From: Prochlorococcus sp. W8
GTDB lineage: Bacteria; Cyanobacteriota; Cyanobacteriia; PCC-6307; Cyanobiaceae
NCBI GenBank assembly: GCA_000291825.1
Contig: ALPF01000024.1
Span: forward strand, 1-64,000
Direction: 5' to 3'
DNA length: 64,000 nucleotides
The notes under the pieces are model-generated. The model did no database searches. It saw only the letters and a program-made list of their open reading frames with translations, and was not told where the DNA came from. Below are positions 21,092 through 31,313 of the stretch, piece by piece. How positions within the stretch are numbered: the stretch's first letter is position 1; every line of letters begins with the position of its first letter. Both the position numbers and the translations under genes were made by a program.

Positions 21092-23884
21092 ATGTCAGGC
21101 AATAATTTGATTCAAAAGAATTTATTTGGAAGTGAAATTCAGATTTTAAATAATAAAGGCAGCTCAAGTTTTGATAATGATTTAGATGATTTAATTGTTG
21201 CCGATCTTACCAATAATGAATTAAAAGAAGATTCTTTGAAAAGACCAAGAATAAAAAACAAGTCAAATAAACAATCTACACAAATTGAAGAGCATCTAAA
21301 CAAAACTAATAACCATGATTTTGTATTAAATGGATCTAACAGTTATAAAACTGTTGATAAATCAAAACTAGCTCCTGTCTTACATCACTATGTGACTCTT
21401 AAAGAGGGTAATAGTAATCACTTATTACTGTATAGATTAGGTGACTTTTTCGAATGTTTTTTTGAGGATGCCATTTTAATATCAGAGGTTCTCGAAATAA
21501 CTCTAACAAGCAAGGAAGGAGGAAAAGAGATTGGTCGAGTCCCAATGGCTGGAGTGCCTTATCATGCTCTTGAAAGATATTGCGCAGAATTAATCAAAGC
21601 AAATTATTCGATTGTTATTTGCGATCAGCTAGAAAAAAGTAGCGGAAAATACGGATTACCAATCAAAAGGGCAATAACAAGAATAATCACTCCTGGAACA
21701 ATTATTGAAGAGGGCATGTTAGTTGCTAAAAAAAATAATTGGATTACAGCTGTTTATCTAGAAGAAATAAAACCGAATAAAGAACTTAATTGGGGTATAG
21801 CAAGCGCTGATGTCAGCACTGGTGAATTAATTACCCAAGAGGGAAAATCAATTAATAAACTATGTGATGAAATAATAAATATTGATGCATCTGAAATTAT
21901 TATCGGAAGTGAGGAAGAGAAATTTTACGTTGAAAAATTTAACTCAAAAATTAATGCTACCGTCACACAAAAGACATCTTTTAGTATCAGTGAATCAAAT
22001 GATTTAATTAAAAGTTTTTTTGAGGTTGAATCTTTAGAGGGATTGGGATTAAAAACACTTGATAAATCTATAAAATCTTTAGGAGGTTTATTAAATTATC
22101 TAAAAATAATTAACCCAACAGATTCAGATCATAACTCTTCAATCAGAATTGCTCTAGATTTCCCAATAATAAAATATCCTAAAGATAATTTAATTATTGA
22201 CTACCAGACAAAAAAAAATTTAGAAATCACTCAAACTCAAAGAGAAAATAACTATGTTGGGACTCTTTTATGGAGTATTGATAGAACATATACCTGTATG
22301 GGGTCAAGATGTTTAAGAAGATGGATCGATTTCCCATTAATAGATACAGGAGAAATAGAAAAAAGACAAAATATAATTTTAAATTTTATTGAGTCAAAAA
22401 ATTTAAGAATTGAGACTCAAAATTTATTACGTGCGATGGGTGATTTAGAAAGGCTTTCTGGTAGAGCCTGCGCGGGACAAGCAAGCCCTAGGGATTTAGT
22501 AGCCATTTCGGAAGGATTAAAAAAACTACCTAGATTGAGATCAGTTATAAAATCTTTCAACTATGAATTACCACTATGGATTAATCAATTAAAAGAACAA
22601 AATTCTAAACTTCTAGAGTTGGCAGAAATAATTAGCGATACACTTGTTGAATATCCTCCACTAAATATTAGTGAAGGAGGATTAATACATGATGGCGTCG
22701 ATGAGGTCTTAGATGGTCTAAGAAATAAAATAGATGATTACAGTAATTGGTTAAAGAAGGAAGAAATCAAAGAAAGAGAATTAAGCAATATTGTCAATTT
22801 AAAAATTCAATTTCATAGAACTTTTGGATATTATATTGCAATCAATAAATCTAAAGTAAATTTAGCTCCAAAGCATTGGATAAAAAGACAAACACTCACT
22901 AATGAGGAGAGATTTATTACAACTTCTATAAAATCACAAGAAAGTAAAATATTTCAATTAAATAATCGTACTGCAGCAAGAGAATATGAATTATTTACCA
23001 AAATCAGAGATTTAGTTGCAAGTAAAACAAAAGAAATAAGATCCATTGCTAGATCAATTGCTGGTTTGGATGCGACTTTAGGATTAGCCATTACATCTAT
23101 TGAAAATAACTATATTAAACCCAACTTAATTCCAATGGATAATTTTTCTACCAAAGTCGATACCAAGGTAAAAAATGGAAAAAATCCTATAGTAGAACAA
23201 CTCTTAGACAATAAGAGCTTCATACCTAATGACATAATATTCAACGATAAACAGAAATTAATTATCCTAACAGGTCCAAATGCTAGCGGTAAAAGTTGTT
23301 TTATAAGACAAATTGGATTGATTCAAATACTTGCACAAATTGGATGCTTTGTTCCTGCTGATAATGCTCAAATGAAAATAGTTGATAGGATTTTTACTCG
23401 GGTTGGTGCCGTTGATGATCAATCCACAGGACAATCTACTTTTATGGTTGAGATGTCAGAAACCGCATCAATTCTTAATCAAGCGACAAAAAATTCATTA
23501 GTACTTCTTGATGAAATTGGACGAGGCACATCAACCTTTGATGGATTATCTATAGCATGGTCCGTAAGTGAATATCTCGCAAAAGACATTGGATGCAAAA
23601 GTATTTTTGCAACACATTATCATGAATTAAACTTTCTTAAAGATACTCTGAAAAACGTCTCTAACTTTCAGGTGACTGTTGAAAAATTGGGAGATAAATT
23701 AGTATTCTGTCATAAAATTGAAAAAGGAGGCGCTAACAAAAGCTATGGGATTGAGGCTGCAAAAATAGCAGGAATACCTTCAAAAGTAATTAATAAAGCA
23801 GAGCAAATTTTAAAGTCTTTAGAATCTAGTAATAATTTTCACAATCAAATTGATTTAAAAATAATGCAGAAAAAGGCTGCTTAA
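21092..23884 (+). CDS. mutS: DNA mismatch repair protein MutS
   Basis: MutS binds mispaired DNA. The 930-residue protein has the mismatch-recognition [11 protein letters not shown] (the F-x-E motif), [11 protein letters not shown], core and lever domains, and the ATPase with Walker A GPNASGKS (728-735), [16 protein letters not shown] and [14 protein letters not shown]. An unusual N-terminal extension of about 105 residues, rich in Asn, Asp, Lys and Ser, precedes the mismatch domain. The coding sequence includes an A9 run at 22210-22218. It is divergent from psbZ. No mutL is in the window. Confidence 0.97.
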   Translation: MSGNNLIQKNLFGSEIQILNNKGSSSFDNDLDDLIVADLTNNELKEDSLKRPRIKNKSNKQSTQIEEHLNKTNNHDFVLNGSNSYKTVDKSKLAPVLHHYVTLKEGNSNHLLLYRLGDFFECFFEDAILISEVLEITLTSKEGGKEIGRVPMAGVPYHALERYCAELIKANYSIVICDQLEKSSGKYGLPIKRAITRIITPGTIIEEGMLVAKKNNWITAVYLEEIKPNKELNWGIASADVSTGELITQEGKSINKLCDEIINIDASEIIIGSEEEKFYVEKFNSKINATVTQKTSFSISESNDLIKSFFEVESLEGLGLKTLDKSIKSLGGLLNYLKIINPTDSDHNSSIRIALDFPIIKYPKDNLIIDYQTKKNLEITQTQRENNYVGTLLWSIDRTYTCMGSRCLRRWIDFPLIDTGEIEKRQNIILNFIESKNLRIETQNLLRAMGDLERLSGRACAGQASPRDLVAISEGLKKLPRLRSVIKSFNYELPLWINQLKEQNSKLLELAEIISDTLVEYPPLNISEGGLIHDGVDEVLDGLRNKIDDYSNWLKKEEIKERELSNIVNLKIQFHRTFGYYIAINKSKVNLAPKHWIKRQTLTNEERFITTSIKSQESKIFQLNNRTAAREYELFTKIRDLVASKTKEIRSIARSIAGLDATLGLAITSIENNYIKPNLIPMDNFSTKVDTKVKNGKNPIVEQLLDNKSFIPNDIIFNDKQKLIILTGPNASGKSCFIRQIGLIQILAQIGCFVPADNAQMKIVDRIFTRVGAVDDQSTGQSTFMVEMSETASILNQATKNSLVLLDEIGRGTSTFDGLSIAWSVSEYLAKDIGCKSIFATHYHELNFLKDTLKNVSNFQVTVEKLGDKLVFCHKIEKGGANKSYGIEAAKIAGIPSKVINKAEQILKSLESSNNFHNQIDLKIMQKKAA
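22210..22218 (+). repeat. A9 homopolymer inside mutS
   Basis: Nine A span codons 373-376 (T-K-K-N). A one-base slip in either direction gives a stop within about 15 codons, upstream of the ATPase domain. Confidence 0.9.
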
Positions 23885-23894
23885 TCCAAACAAA

Positions 23895-24521
23895 CTATTG
23901 AATTGAGGCTCTTAAAAGTGCATTTATTGTTGCTCCAGCCATGGCCGCACCTCCTCTTGTTGAGCCCAAGACTATATAATTTTGATCACTTTTTATTAAT
24001 CTTTTTTTAGATTTCTCAACACCTATAAAGCCAACTGGCATTCCTATGATAAGACTTGGTTTGTGATCGCTGTTTTCTACAGTATCTAAAAATCCTTCTA
24101 GTGCAGTAGGTGAACTTCCGAAGATAACAATTGGCGATTTGTCTCCATAATTATACTTTGAGATTTCCGTCCACCCTCTCATAATACCAAATGCTGTTTT
24201 TGTTTGACTAAAATCTTTTTGTTGTTCAAACCATTTACTAGCAGGAAAAATTTGATTAACTCCAGCTTTTGCAGCCATAGATTTTATTGCTGCAGCTGCC
24301 ATATCTGTATCAGTTAAAATGGGTACATTATTTTCAATAGCTTTAATTCCTATTTCGCAAGCTTTCTCACTAAAAATTAAAAGATTTTGGATCGAAAAAT
24401 CACCAGAAGTATGAATCAGTCTCTCTAAAACTTTTGTTTCTAATTCTGTCAAATTATTTTGAGATATTTTAGACCTAATAAATCTGATACTTTCTAAAAA
24501 AATGGGATGATCTTCTATCAT
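23895..24521 (-). CDS. cobH: Precorrin-8X methylmutase
   Basis: CobH moves a methyl group from C11 to C12 of precorrin-8X to give hydrogenobyrinate, in cobalamin synthesis. The 208-residue protein has the catalytic His in ERLIHTSGD (His37), the TDTDMAAAAI segment, VIFGSSPTALE and IGMPVGFIGVEKSKK. The C-terminus GSTRGGAAMAGATINALLR closes the fold. It shows that the organism makes a B12-type corrin. It is divergent from holA, and its 3' end lies 10 bp from mutS. Confidence 0.96.
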   Translation of the reverse strand: MIEDHPIFLESIRFIRSKISQNNLTELETKVLERLIHTSGDFSIQNLLIFSEKACEIGIKAIENNVPILTDTDMAAAAIKSMAAKAGVNQIFPASKWFEQQKDFSQTKTAFGIMRGWTEISKYNYGDKSPIVIFGSSPTALEGFLDTVENSDHKPSLIIGMPVGFIGVEKSKKRLIKSDQNYIVLGSTRGGAAMAGATINALLRASIQ

Positions 24522-24591
24522 TAATTAATTTTATTTATATTCAAATTACTCTAAAAAAAGTCATAATGAAGAAATAAAGATATTTAAAAAT

Positions 24592-25587
24592 ATGCCAATT
24601 ATTGTTATTTGGGGAGATGATAAAACAAAATGCGATAGTGAAGTGGAAAAAATAATAATTCAAAATATTTCTGAAACATGGAGACATCTCAATACTAGTA
24701 AATTTAATGGTGATGAATTAAATCAAGTTTTGCAAGCACTTGATGAGGCACAGTCACCCCCTTTAGGAGATAGCTCAAGAGTGATTTTGATAAAAAATAA
24801 TCCTATTTTTAACAATAAAAATGAATTACTACAAAAAAGATTTGAATTTATTGCTCTAAACATCCCTGATTCTACGTTTCTAATATTACAAAGTATTCAA
24901 AAACCGGATAGTAGAATTAAAGCCACAAAATTGCTTAAAAAACTGATTAATGAAAATAAAGGAAAAGAAATTTATTATAAATTACCTGATATCTGGGACA
25001 GCGAGAAACAAAAAAAATATGTAGAAGATATATGTAATGATTTAGGTATTAAATTAGATAAAGACGCATCACAAGCAATTATTGAATCAATAGGTTTAGA
25101 TACTCTAAGGCTTAAAAACGAATTAGAAAAAGTTTCTTTATACCTATCTGCTAAACAAAAAAATAAAGATGAAATTTTAATATCGAGTGCTCATATAAAA
25201 GAAATATTTAATGATCAGCAATCAAATATTTTTAAGATAATTGACTTATTATTAAAAAACAATATTTATCAAGGCCTTTTTGAGATAAATAATCTTCTGA
25301 ATAAAGGGGAACCACCGTTAAGATTAATTGCTGGTTTAACAAGTCAATTAAGAATGCATACAGTTGTTTTTTTACTCAATGATGAACAAGATATCGTGAA
25401 AATCAGTAAAATTGCAGGTATTGCAAATCCAAAAAGAATATTTTACTTAAGAAAAAACGTCAAAGATTGTTCAGCTAAATTTTTAATAAATATAATGATT
25501 AAATTATTAAATATAGAATCATCATTAAAGAGAGGAAATAATCCATTTAATGTTTTCGCAGATAATCTAATGTCTTTGACTGAATGA
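24592..25587 (+). CDS. holA: DNA polymerase III subunit delta
   Basis: HolA is the clamp-loader wrench subunit that opens the beta clamp. The 331-residue protein has the divergent delta fold: an N-terminal VIWGDDKTKCDSEVEK, a mid region ending FLILQSIQKPDSRIK, then IGLDTLRLKNELEKVSLYL and a C-terminal helical collar with GEPPLRLIAGLTSQLRMH. Delta subunits are poorly conserved, so the call relies on these spaced patterns and length. It is followed by lysC after about 34 bp on the same strand. Confidence 0.85.
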   Translation: MPIIVIWGDDKTKCDSEVEKIIIQNISETWRHLNTSKFNGDELNQVLQALDEAQSPPLGDSSRVILIKNNPIFNNKNELLQKRFEFIALNIPDSTFLILQSIQKPDSRIKATKLLKKLINENKGKEIYYKLPDIWDSEKQKKYVEDICNDLGIKLDKDASQAIIESIGLDTLRLKNELEKVSLYLSAKQKNKDEILISSAHIKEIFNDQQSNIFKIIDLLLKNNIYQGLFEINNLLNKGEPPLRLIAGLTSQLRMHTVVFLLNDEQDIVKISKIAGIANPKRIFYLRKNVKDCSAKFLINIMIKLLNIESSLKRGNNPFNVFADNLMSLTE

Positions 25588-25621
25588 TTTTGTACTGAGA
25601 AAAATAGATTAATATGTATTT

Positions 25622-27382
25622 ATGGCTTTACTAATTAAAAAATTTGGTGGTACATCCGTTGGTAATGTACAAAAAATCAAGAATATTGCCAAACATATAA
25701 GCATAAGTAGAGAAGCAGGCAACGACATTGTAATTGTTGTTTCTGCAATGGGGAATACGACTGATGATCTCACTAACATGGCCCATTCAATAAGTAGTAA
25801 TCCCCAAAAACGAGAGTTAGATATGCTCTTATCAACTGGAGAACAAATCACAAGTGCCCTCTTATCGATAGCATTAAATGAATATGGAATTCCTGCAGTT
25901 TCTATGACAGGAAGTCAAGTTGAAATAATTACCGAGTCATCGCATGGAAAAGCTAGAATTCTTGAAATAAAAACTGAGAGAATAACAGATTATCTCAATC
26001 AGGGATATGTAGTTGTTGTAGCAGGTTTTCAAGGAGCAAGTTTAAGCCACAATGGATCTCTAGAAATTACAACACTAGGTAGAGGTGGTTCTGATACCTC
26101 TGCAGTAGCATTATCAACAGCTTTAGGCGCAGAAAAATGTGAGATCTATACTGATGTACCAGGAGTGCTAACAACAGATCCAAGAATTGTGGGAAATGCA
26201 AAGTTACTAGACCTAATTAGTTGCGAAGAAATGCTTGAATTAGCAAGCGTAGGTGCTTCAGTTCTCCATCCAAGAGCTGTTGAAATCGCGAGAAATTATG
26301 GCATAAAACTTTATGTTAAATCCAGTGAGACCAATAAGGGTGGTACTCTTCTAATAAGTAATTTAAAGCCTTTAAAGTTAAAACGTGGTGGATTAGAACT
26401 AACTAAGACAGTAAATAATTTAGAGATAGTAGAACAACAAGTCGTTTTTGGTTTATCTCACCTACCTGACAATCCTGGAATAGCAGCTCAAATTTTTGAA
26501 AAACTATCTGAAGCAGATATTATAGTTGATCTAATAATTCAAGCTACCCATGAAGAGAAAAGAAATGATATTACCTTTACTATTCCAGAAAAATTTTTAG
26601 AAAGGACAATAAATCAATGTGATCAGATAATTGCACAACTAGGGGGAACATATAATTTTAAGACTAATATGACCAAGCTAAGTATTCAAGGTGCGGGAAT
26701 AATGGGTAGACCAAGTATATCTGCTGAATTTTTTGATACATTATCAAAAGCAAATATCAATGTAAGTCTTATTGCAACAAGCGAAATTAAAGTTAGTTGC
26801 GTTATTGATGTTAAAGATATTTCAAAGGCAACAAGATTTGTTGGTGAAAAATTTAAATTATTTGGAAGTCAAATCCTGATAAATCCCAGTTTAAAAATTA
26901 AAGATGAACCTGAAGTGAGAGGAATTGCTTTAGATACAAATCAAGTCCAAGTAAGCTTTAGAAATCTTCCTGACAAACCAGGTGTAGTCGCTTCGATTTG
27001 CTTGGCTTTAGCAGAGGCAAATTTAATTTTCGATACAATAGTACAATCTGAAAGAACTACAGAATTAAATACCAAAGACATAAGCTTCACGATGAGTAAG
27101 GATGACAGAAAAAATGCCGATCATATCTTAAAAAATCTACTGCAAAAACTACCTGGTTCAATAATCGTTGATGGTCCTGCTATTGGCAAAGTAAGCGCTG
27201 TTGGAGCAGGAATGGCTTTCAAAGTTGGAACAGCAGGAAGGATTTTTAGAGCTCTTGCTAATGAACAAATAAATATCGAAATGATTGCAACTAGCGAAAT
27301 TAGAACATCTTGTGTAGTTTTAGAAAAAGATTGCAATAAGGCAGTTAAGGCAATTCATAAGTTCTTTAAACTTAATGAATAA
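25622..27382 (+). CDS. lysC: Aspartokinase with four ACT domains
   Basis: LysC phosphorylates aspartate in the first step to lysine, threonine and methionine. The 586-residue protein has a kinase domain (about 1-250) with LLIKKFGGTSVG, LSTGEQITSALLS, GRGGSDTSAVALS and YTDVPGVLTTDPRI. It is followed by four ACT repeats at about 265-340, 345-420, 430-510 and 515-586, seen as LSHLPDNPGIAAQIFEKLSE, IMGRPSISAEFFDTLSKANI, RNLPDKPGVVASICLALAEA and KVGTAGRIFRALANEQINIE. The duplicated pair of ACT domains is characteristic of cyanobacteria and gives lysine and threonine feedback. Its stop is 1 bp from the uvrB stop. Confidence 0.97.
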   Translation: MALLIKKFGGTSVGNVQKIKNIAKHISISREAGNDIVIVVSAMGNTTDDLTNMAHSISSNPQKRELDMLLSTGEQITSALLSIALNEYGIPAVSMTGSQVEIITESSHGKARILEIKTERITDYLNQGYVVVVAGFQGASLSHNGSLEITTLGRGGSDTSAVALSTALGAEKCEIYTDVPGVLTTDPRIVGNAKLLDLISCEEMLELASVGASVLHPRAVEIARNYGIKLYVKSSETNKGGTLLISNLKPLKLKRGGLELTKTVNNLEIVEQQVVFGLSHLPDNPGIAAQIFEKLSEADIIVDLIIQATHEEKRNDITFTIPEKFLERTINQCDQIIAQLGGTYNFKTNMTKLSIQGAGIMGRPSISAEFFDTLSKANINVSLIATSEIKVSCVIDVKDISKATRFVGEKFKLFGSQILINPSLKIKDEPEVRGIALDTNQVQVSFRNLPDKPGVVASICLALAEANLIFDTIVQSERTTELNTKDISFTMSKDDRKNADHILKNLLQKLPGSIIVDGPAIGKVSAVGAGMAFKVGTAGRIFRALANEQINIEMIATSEIRTSCVVLEKDCNKAVKAIHKFFKLNE

Positions 27383-27383
27383 T

Positions 27384-29423
27384 TTAGGAATTTCTTGATA
27401 ATTTCTTCCTTAATTTTTTGATTCTGTCCCGTAAGTTTGCTGCCTCTTCAAAGTTCAATTCTGATGCAGCATTTTTCATTTTTGATTCTAATTTTTCAAT
27501 TAAGTCTGGCATCTCTTCAAACAAACATTGATCTTCATTTGAATTTAATATTTCATCAGTTTTATCATTAACAATATTTATTAAATCTTTTGAAAAGCCT
27601 CCAGTTTCTAATTTTCTAGATAATTCTAAAAAAGATAAAATTGAATTCTCAATTTTTTTCCCTGCGGCCTGAGGAGTGATTCCATTGATTTCATTATGTG
27701 CTTGTTGTATTGAGCGCCTTCTATCGGTTTCTGAAATTGCACGTTTCATTGAATCAGTAAAATTATCTGCATAAAGTAATGCAACACCCTCTACATGACG
27801 GGCTGCTCTACCAATAGTTTGAATTAAAGAACGCTCCGCTCTCAAGAAACCTTCTTTATCAGCATCTAAAATAGCAACCAATGAAACTTCAGGTAAGTCC
27901 AAACCTTCACGTAAAAGATTAACTCCAACCAAGACATCATATTCTCCTAATCTAAGATCTTGAATAATTTCTATTCTCTCAATTGAATGAATTTCGGAAT
28001 GTAAATATCTTACTCTCACTTTATTTTCAGATAAAAAATCCGTAAGGTCTTCCGCCATCCTTTTAGTAAGGGTTGTTACTAAAACTCGTTGACTTTTGGA
28101 AGCTCTTAAACGAATCTCAGAGAGCAAGTCATCAATTTGACCCTTACTTGGTCTTACATCGATAATTGGGTCTAAAACACCCGTAGGCCTTATAACTTGT
28201 TCTACAAACTCTCCATGACATTGATCTAATTCCCATGTGCCTGGAGTGGCACTAATAAATAATGTTTGTTTAGATTTCTCCCAAAACTCTTCACATTTGA
28301 GTGGTCTATTATCAGCAGCACTAGGCAACCTAAAACCGTGATCTATTAGTACTTTTTTTCTAGATTGATCTCCGTTATACATTGCGTGAAGTTGAGGACA
28401 TGTTACATGACTTTCATCTACAACTAACAACCAATCATCAGGAAAATAATCAATAAGGCATTCTGGTGGAGTCCCCTCATCTCGGCCAGCAAGGTGTCTT
28501 GCATAATTTTCAACACCATTACAATAGCCAACTTCTTTCAGCATTTCTAAATCATATTTTGTCCTCTGCTCTAAACGTTGCGCTTCCAATAATTTACCTA
28601 CACTCTCGAAGGTTGCAAGTTGTAATTGTAATTCATTTTTAATAGCACTAATAGCACTTTCTAATCTTTCTTTAGGAGTAACAAAGTGCTTAGCCGGATA
28701 AATACTAATTTGATCCAGACTATCAAGGATTTCACCAGTGAGGGGATCTACGTATCGAATGGCTTCAATTTCATCACCAAAAAACTCTATTCTTACAAGT
28801 CTATCCTCATAAGCAGGTCCAATCTCTAAAACATCACCTTTAATCCTAAATCTACCTCTACTTATATCAATGTCGTTTCTTGTATATTGATTATTCACTA
28901 AATCTCTTAAAGAAGATCTTAAATGAATTGATTCACCTACTTTAAATTTTACCGCTGCCTTAAGATATTCACTTGGTATTCCAAGCCCATAAATACAACT
29001 TATAGATGCGACAACAATTACATCTCGCCTCTCAAAGAGTGATCTAGTAGCAGAGTGCCTTAACATATCAATTTCTTCATTGATTGAAGCTGTTTTGGCT
29101 ATATATGTATCACTTACTGGAACATACGCTTCAGGCTGATAATAATCATAATATGAAATGAAGTACTCAACAGCATTTTTTGGGAAAAACTGCCTTAATT
29201 CATTACATAATTGAGCTGCCAAAGTTTTGTTATGAGCTAAAACCAATGCTGGTCTTCCGGTTTGAGCTATTACATTTGCAATAGTGAAAGTTTTACCAGT
29301 TCCAGTAGCACCTAAAAGTGTTTGATATTTTTTACCTTCATTAACCCCGCTTACTAAATCTTTAATTGCTTTAGGTTGATCTCCTTTCGGCTCGTATGGT
29401 GCTTGAAGTTGATAATTATTCAC
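27384..29423 (-). CDS. uvrB: Excinuclease ABC subunit B
   Basis: UvrB is the damage-verifying helicase-like subunit of nucleotide excision repair. The 679-residue protein has Walker [10 protein letters not shown] (39-47), the beta-hairpin [12 protein letters not shown] that inserts at lesions, [17 protein letters not shown], the helicase motif QTIGRAARH and a C-terminal UVR coiled coil ([20 protein letters not shown]) that contacts UvrC. The start at 29423 is the family [16 protein letters not shown]. It is tail-to-tail with lysC; ycf23 lies upstream on the same strand, 25 bp away. Confidence 0.98.
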   Translation of the reverse strand: MNNYQLQAPYEPKGDQPKAIKDLVSGVNEGKKYQTLLGATGTGKTFTIANVIAQTGRPALVLAHNKTLAAQLCNELRQFFPKNAVEYFISYYDYYQPEAYVPVSDTYIAKTASINEEIDMLRHSATRSLFERRDVIVVASISCIYGLGIPSEYLKAAVKFKVGESIHLRSSLRDLVNNQYTRNDIDISRGRFRIKGDVLEIGPAYEDRLVRIEFFGDEIEAIRYVDPLTGEILDSLDQISIYPAKHFVTPKERLESAISAIKNELQLQLATFESVGKLLEAQRLEQRTKYDLEMLKEVGYCNGVENYARHLAGRDEGTPPECLIDYFPDDWLLVVDESHVTCPQLHAMYNGDQSRKKVLIDHGFRLPSAADNRPLKCEEFWEKSKQTLFISATPGTWELDQCHGEFVEQVIRPTGVLDPIIDVRPSKGQIDDLLSEIRLRASKSQRVLVTTLTKRMAEDLTDFLSENKVRVRYLHSEIHSIERIEIIQDLRLGEYDVLVGVNLLREGLDLPEVSLVAILDADKEGFLRAERSLIQTIGRAARHVEGVALLYADNFTDSMKRAISETDRRRSIQQAHNEINGITPQAAGKKIENSILSFLELSRKLETGGFSKDLINIVNDKTDEILNSNEDQCLFEEMPDLIEKLESKMKNAASELNFEEAANLRDRIKKLRKKLSRNS

Positions 29424-29448
29424 TTAAAAATTATTAATTTTAACTATC

Positions 29449-30225
29449 CTAAGTGATTTTCTGCCTTATTAATGAATCATCCAAAGATTCTTTTAAAGCT
29501 CTTACTGCTGCAATCATAGCTATTAAATCATCTAGTTTATTTACAACAGAACCTACTCCTACCGCAGAAGCTCCCGATGCAATAGCTAGCGGACAAGTAA
29601 TCTCACTCAAACCTGATGCACACATAATAGGAGTATTTATATTATTCTTTGCAAATTCTTGACTAATAGAAAAAGTAGCCGATAAAGTTGGTACCGCTTT
29701 TTCAAAATGACCTTGAACTCCAGAACTAAGAGGTGTAGAACTTTTTCCTCCTTCTGTTTGAATGAAATCTGCTCCCTCTTTGACAAGTTTTATTGCCAAC
29801 TCAACTTGTTTATCGAGGGTAAGAGTATGCGGCACAGTAACTGACAGTGGGCTATCGGGTAATAAATCTTTTGTTTCTTTGGTTAATGAAATAATTTGTT
29901 CTGCAGAGAAAGTAATGCCTTTTTCGTAAAATGAATCAAAATTACCAATCTCTAAAAGAACTGCTCCTGCTTTAACAGAATCAGTAAATAATTTTGGTTC
30001 TACCGCACTTACACAAATAGGCAAAGAGCTAATCTTCTGTACTTCCTCAACTAATTCTGGTTTACATGCTAAATCGATCATATCAGCTCCGCCCATTAAC
30101 GCTGCTTTAGCAATTAATCTTACGGACTGCATATCAAAGTTATTCAGACCTGATATGACTTTTAATAAGGATTTTCTAGTAAGTTCTTTTTGAACTTTTT
30201 GTGGCAATTGATTAATCAGAGTCAT
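29449..30225 (-). CDS. ycf23: Ycf23 / DUF561 family protein
   Basis: This 258-residue protein has a TIM-barrel-like pattern conserved in cyanobacteria and red algal plastids (Ycf23, DUF561): GGADMIDLACKPELV, PICVSAVEPKLF, AGAVLLEIGNFDSFYEKG, VKEGADFIQTEGGKSSTPLS and CASGLSEITCPLAIASGASA. The biochemical role is unknown; the barrel suggests an enzyme with a phosphate-bearing ligand. It is divergent from tilS and upstream of uvrB. The assignment is to the family only. Confidence 0.88.
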   Translation of the reverse strand: MTLINQLPQKVQKELTRKSLLKVISGLNNFDMQSVRLIAKAALMGGADMIDLACKPELVEEVQKISSLPICVSAVEPKLFTDSVKAGAVLLEIGNFDSFYEKGITFSAEQIISLTKETKDLLPDSPLSVTVPHTLTLDKQVELAIKLVKEGADFIQTEGGKSSTPLSSGVQGHFEKAVPTLSATFSISQEFAKNNINTPIMCASGLSEITCPLAIASGASAVGVGSVVNKLDDLIAMIAAVRALKESLDDSLIRQKIT

Positions 30226-30311
30226 TCAAAAGATGTATTTATTCCCTGATTGTGACATTGTTTTAATATAAAGAGTACATTTTTTAAAAAATAATTATTT
30301 GAGTTAAACAA

Positions 30312-31313
30312 ATGTTAAAAAAAGAGAAAAATAATTGGACAAATTGGCATCATCTCATTCATAAAACAATCCTTAAAGATGCACAATTCATCCCAAAGGG
30401 AATCAAATTACTAATTGCAGTATCAGGAGGACAAGATTCTATGGCGCTATTGGCCTTGTTTAAAGATATTAAGGATTACCATGATTGGGAAATCTATGTG
30501 TGGCATGGAGATCATCAATGGCATTCTAAATCTAGTATTTACTCAGAAGAATTGAAGGCATTTTGTAATTACAAAAAAATTAGATTTTATTCAGACAAAG
30601 CTGAATATATTGAAGTATCTACGGAAGAAAAAGCTCGTAATTGGAGATATAAAAAATTACATGATACTGCCAAAAAATTGGTTGAACCCAATAAAGGGAT
30701 GGACGATATATATATCCTAACTGGCCATACTAGTTCAGATAATGCTGAAACTTTTTTATTAAACTTGGCTCGAGGTAGTAGCTTTAAAGGACTTACAGGG
30801 ATCCCAAATAAAAGATTATCAGAAAATAATTTTTATATTGTTAGACCAATCCTCAATTTCTCACGAGCAGATACCTTGAAAATATGCAAAGAATTAAGCA
30901 TACCGATTTGGATTGATCCTACCAATTTAGATCTCAAATTAAAAAGAAATATTATCAGAAAGAATATTTTAGAAAATTTAGAGAAAATTTATCCAGGCTG
31001 CAGTTCGAGAATTAATAACTTTACTCAGAAAATGAATAAATATGAAACAGAAAGAACAGATTTATGTAAATTAGCACTAGAAGCCTGCTTAGATAAACAA
31101 ATAATTAAACGAGATAAATTCAATACTTTAGGTCTTGAAGCTAGATCAACATTACTAAATCAACTTTTTAAAGAAAAATTCTCTAAACAAATTAGATCAA
31201 GTAATTTAGATGATATTGCGGCAGATATATTTCAGAAAAAAAATGGTGCAGTAGATTTACCTAGCGGGACAAAAATTAAATGGAATAAAAGCGATATTGA
31301 GTTTACGAACTAA
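30312..31313 (+). CDS. tilS: tRNA(Ile)-lysidine synthase
   Basis: TilS adds lysine to C34 of tRNA-Ile(CAU), making it read AUA, a codon used heavily in this AT-rich genome. The 333-residue protein has the PP-loop SGGQDS (38-43), VWHGDHQWH, the characteristic RNWRYKKL and the TGHTSSDNAETFLLNLARG motif with LTGIPNKR. The catalytic core is complete, and the C-terminal domain is short compared with E. coli (432 residues), as in other cyanobacteria. Its stop overlaps the rnj end by 4 bp. Confidence 0.95.
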   Translation: MLKKEKNNWTNWHHLIHKTILKDAQFIPKGIKLLIAVSGGQDSMALLALFKDIKDYHDWEIYVWHGDHQWHSKSSIYSEELKAFCNYKKIRFYSDKAEYIEVSTEEKARNWRYKKLHDTAKKLVEPNKGMDDIYILTGHTSSDNAETFLLNLARGSSFKGLTGIPNKRLSENNFYIVRPILNFSRADTLKICKELSIPIWIDPTNLDLKLKRNIIRKNILENLEKIYPGCSSRINNFTQKMNKYETERTDLCKLALEACLDKQIIKRDKFNTLGLEARSTLLNQLFKEKFSKQIRSSNLDDIAADIFQKKNGAVDLPSGTKIKWNKSDIEFTN

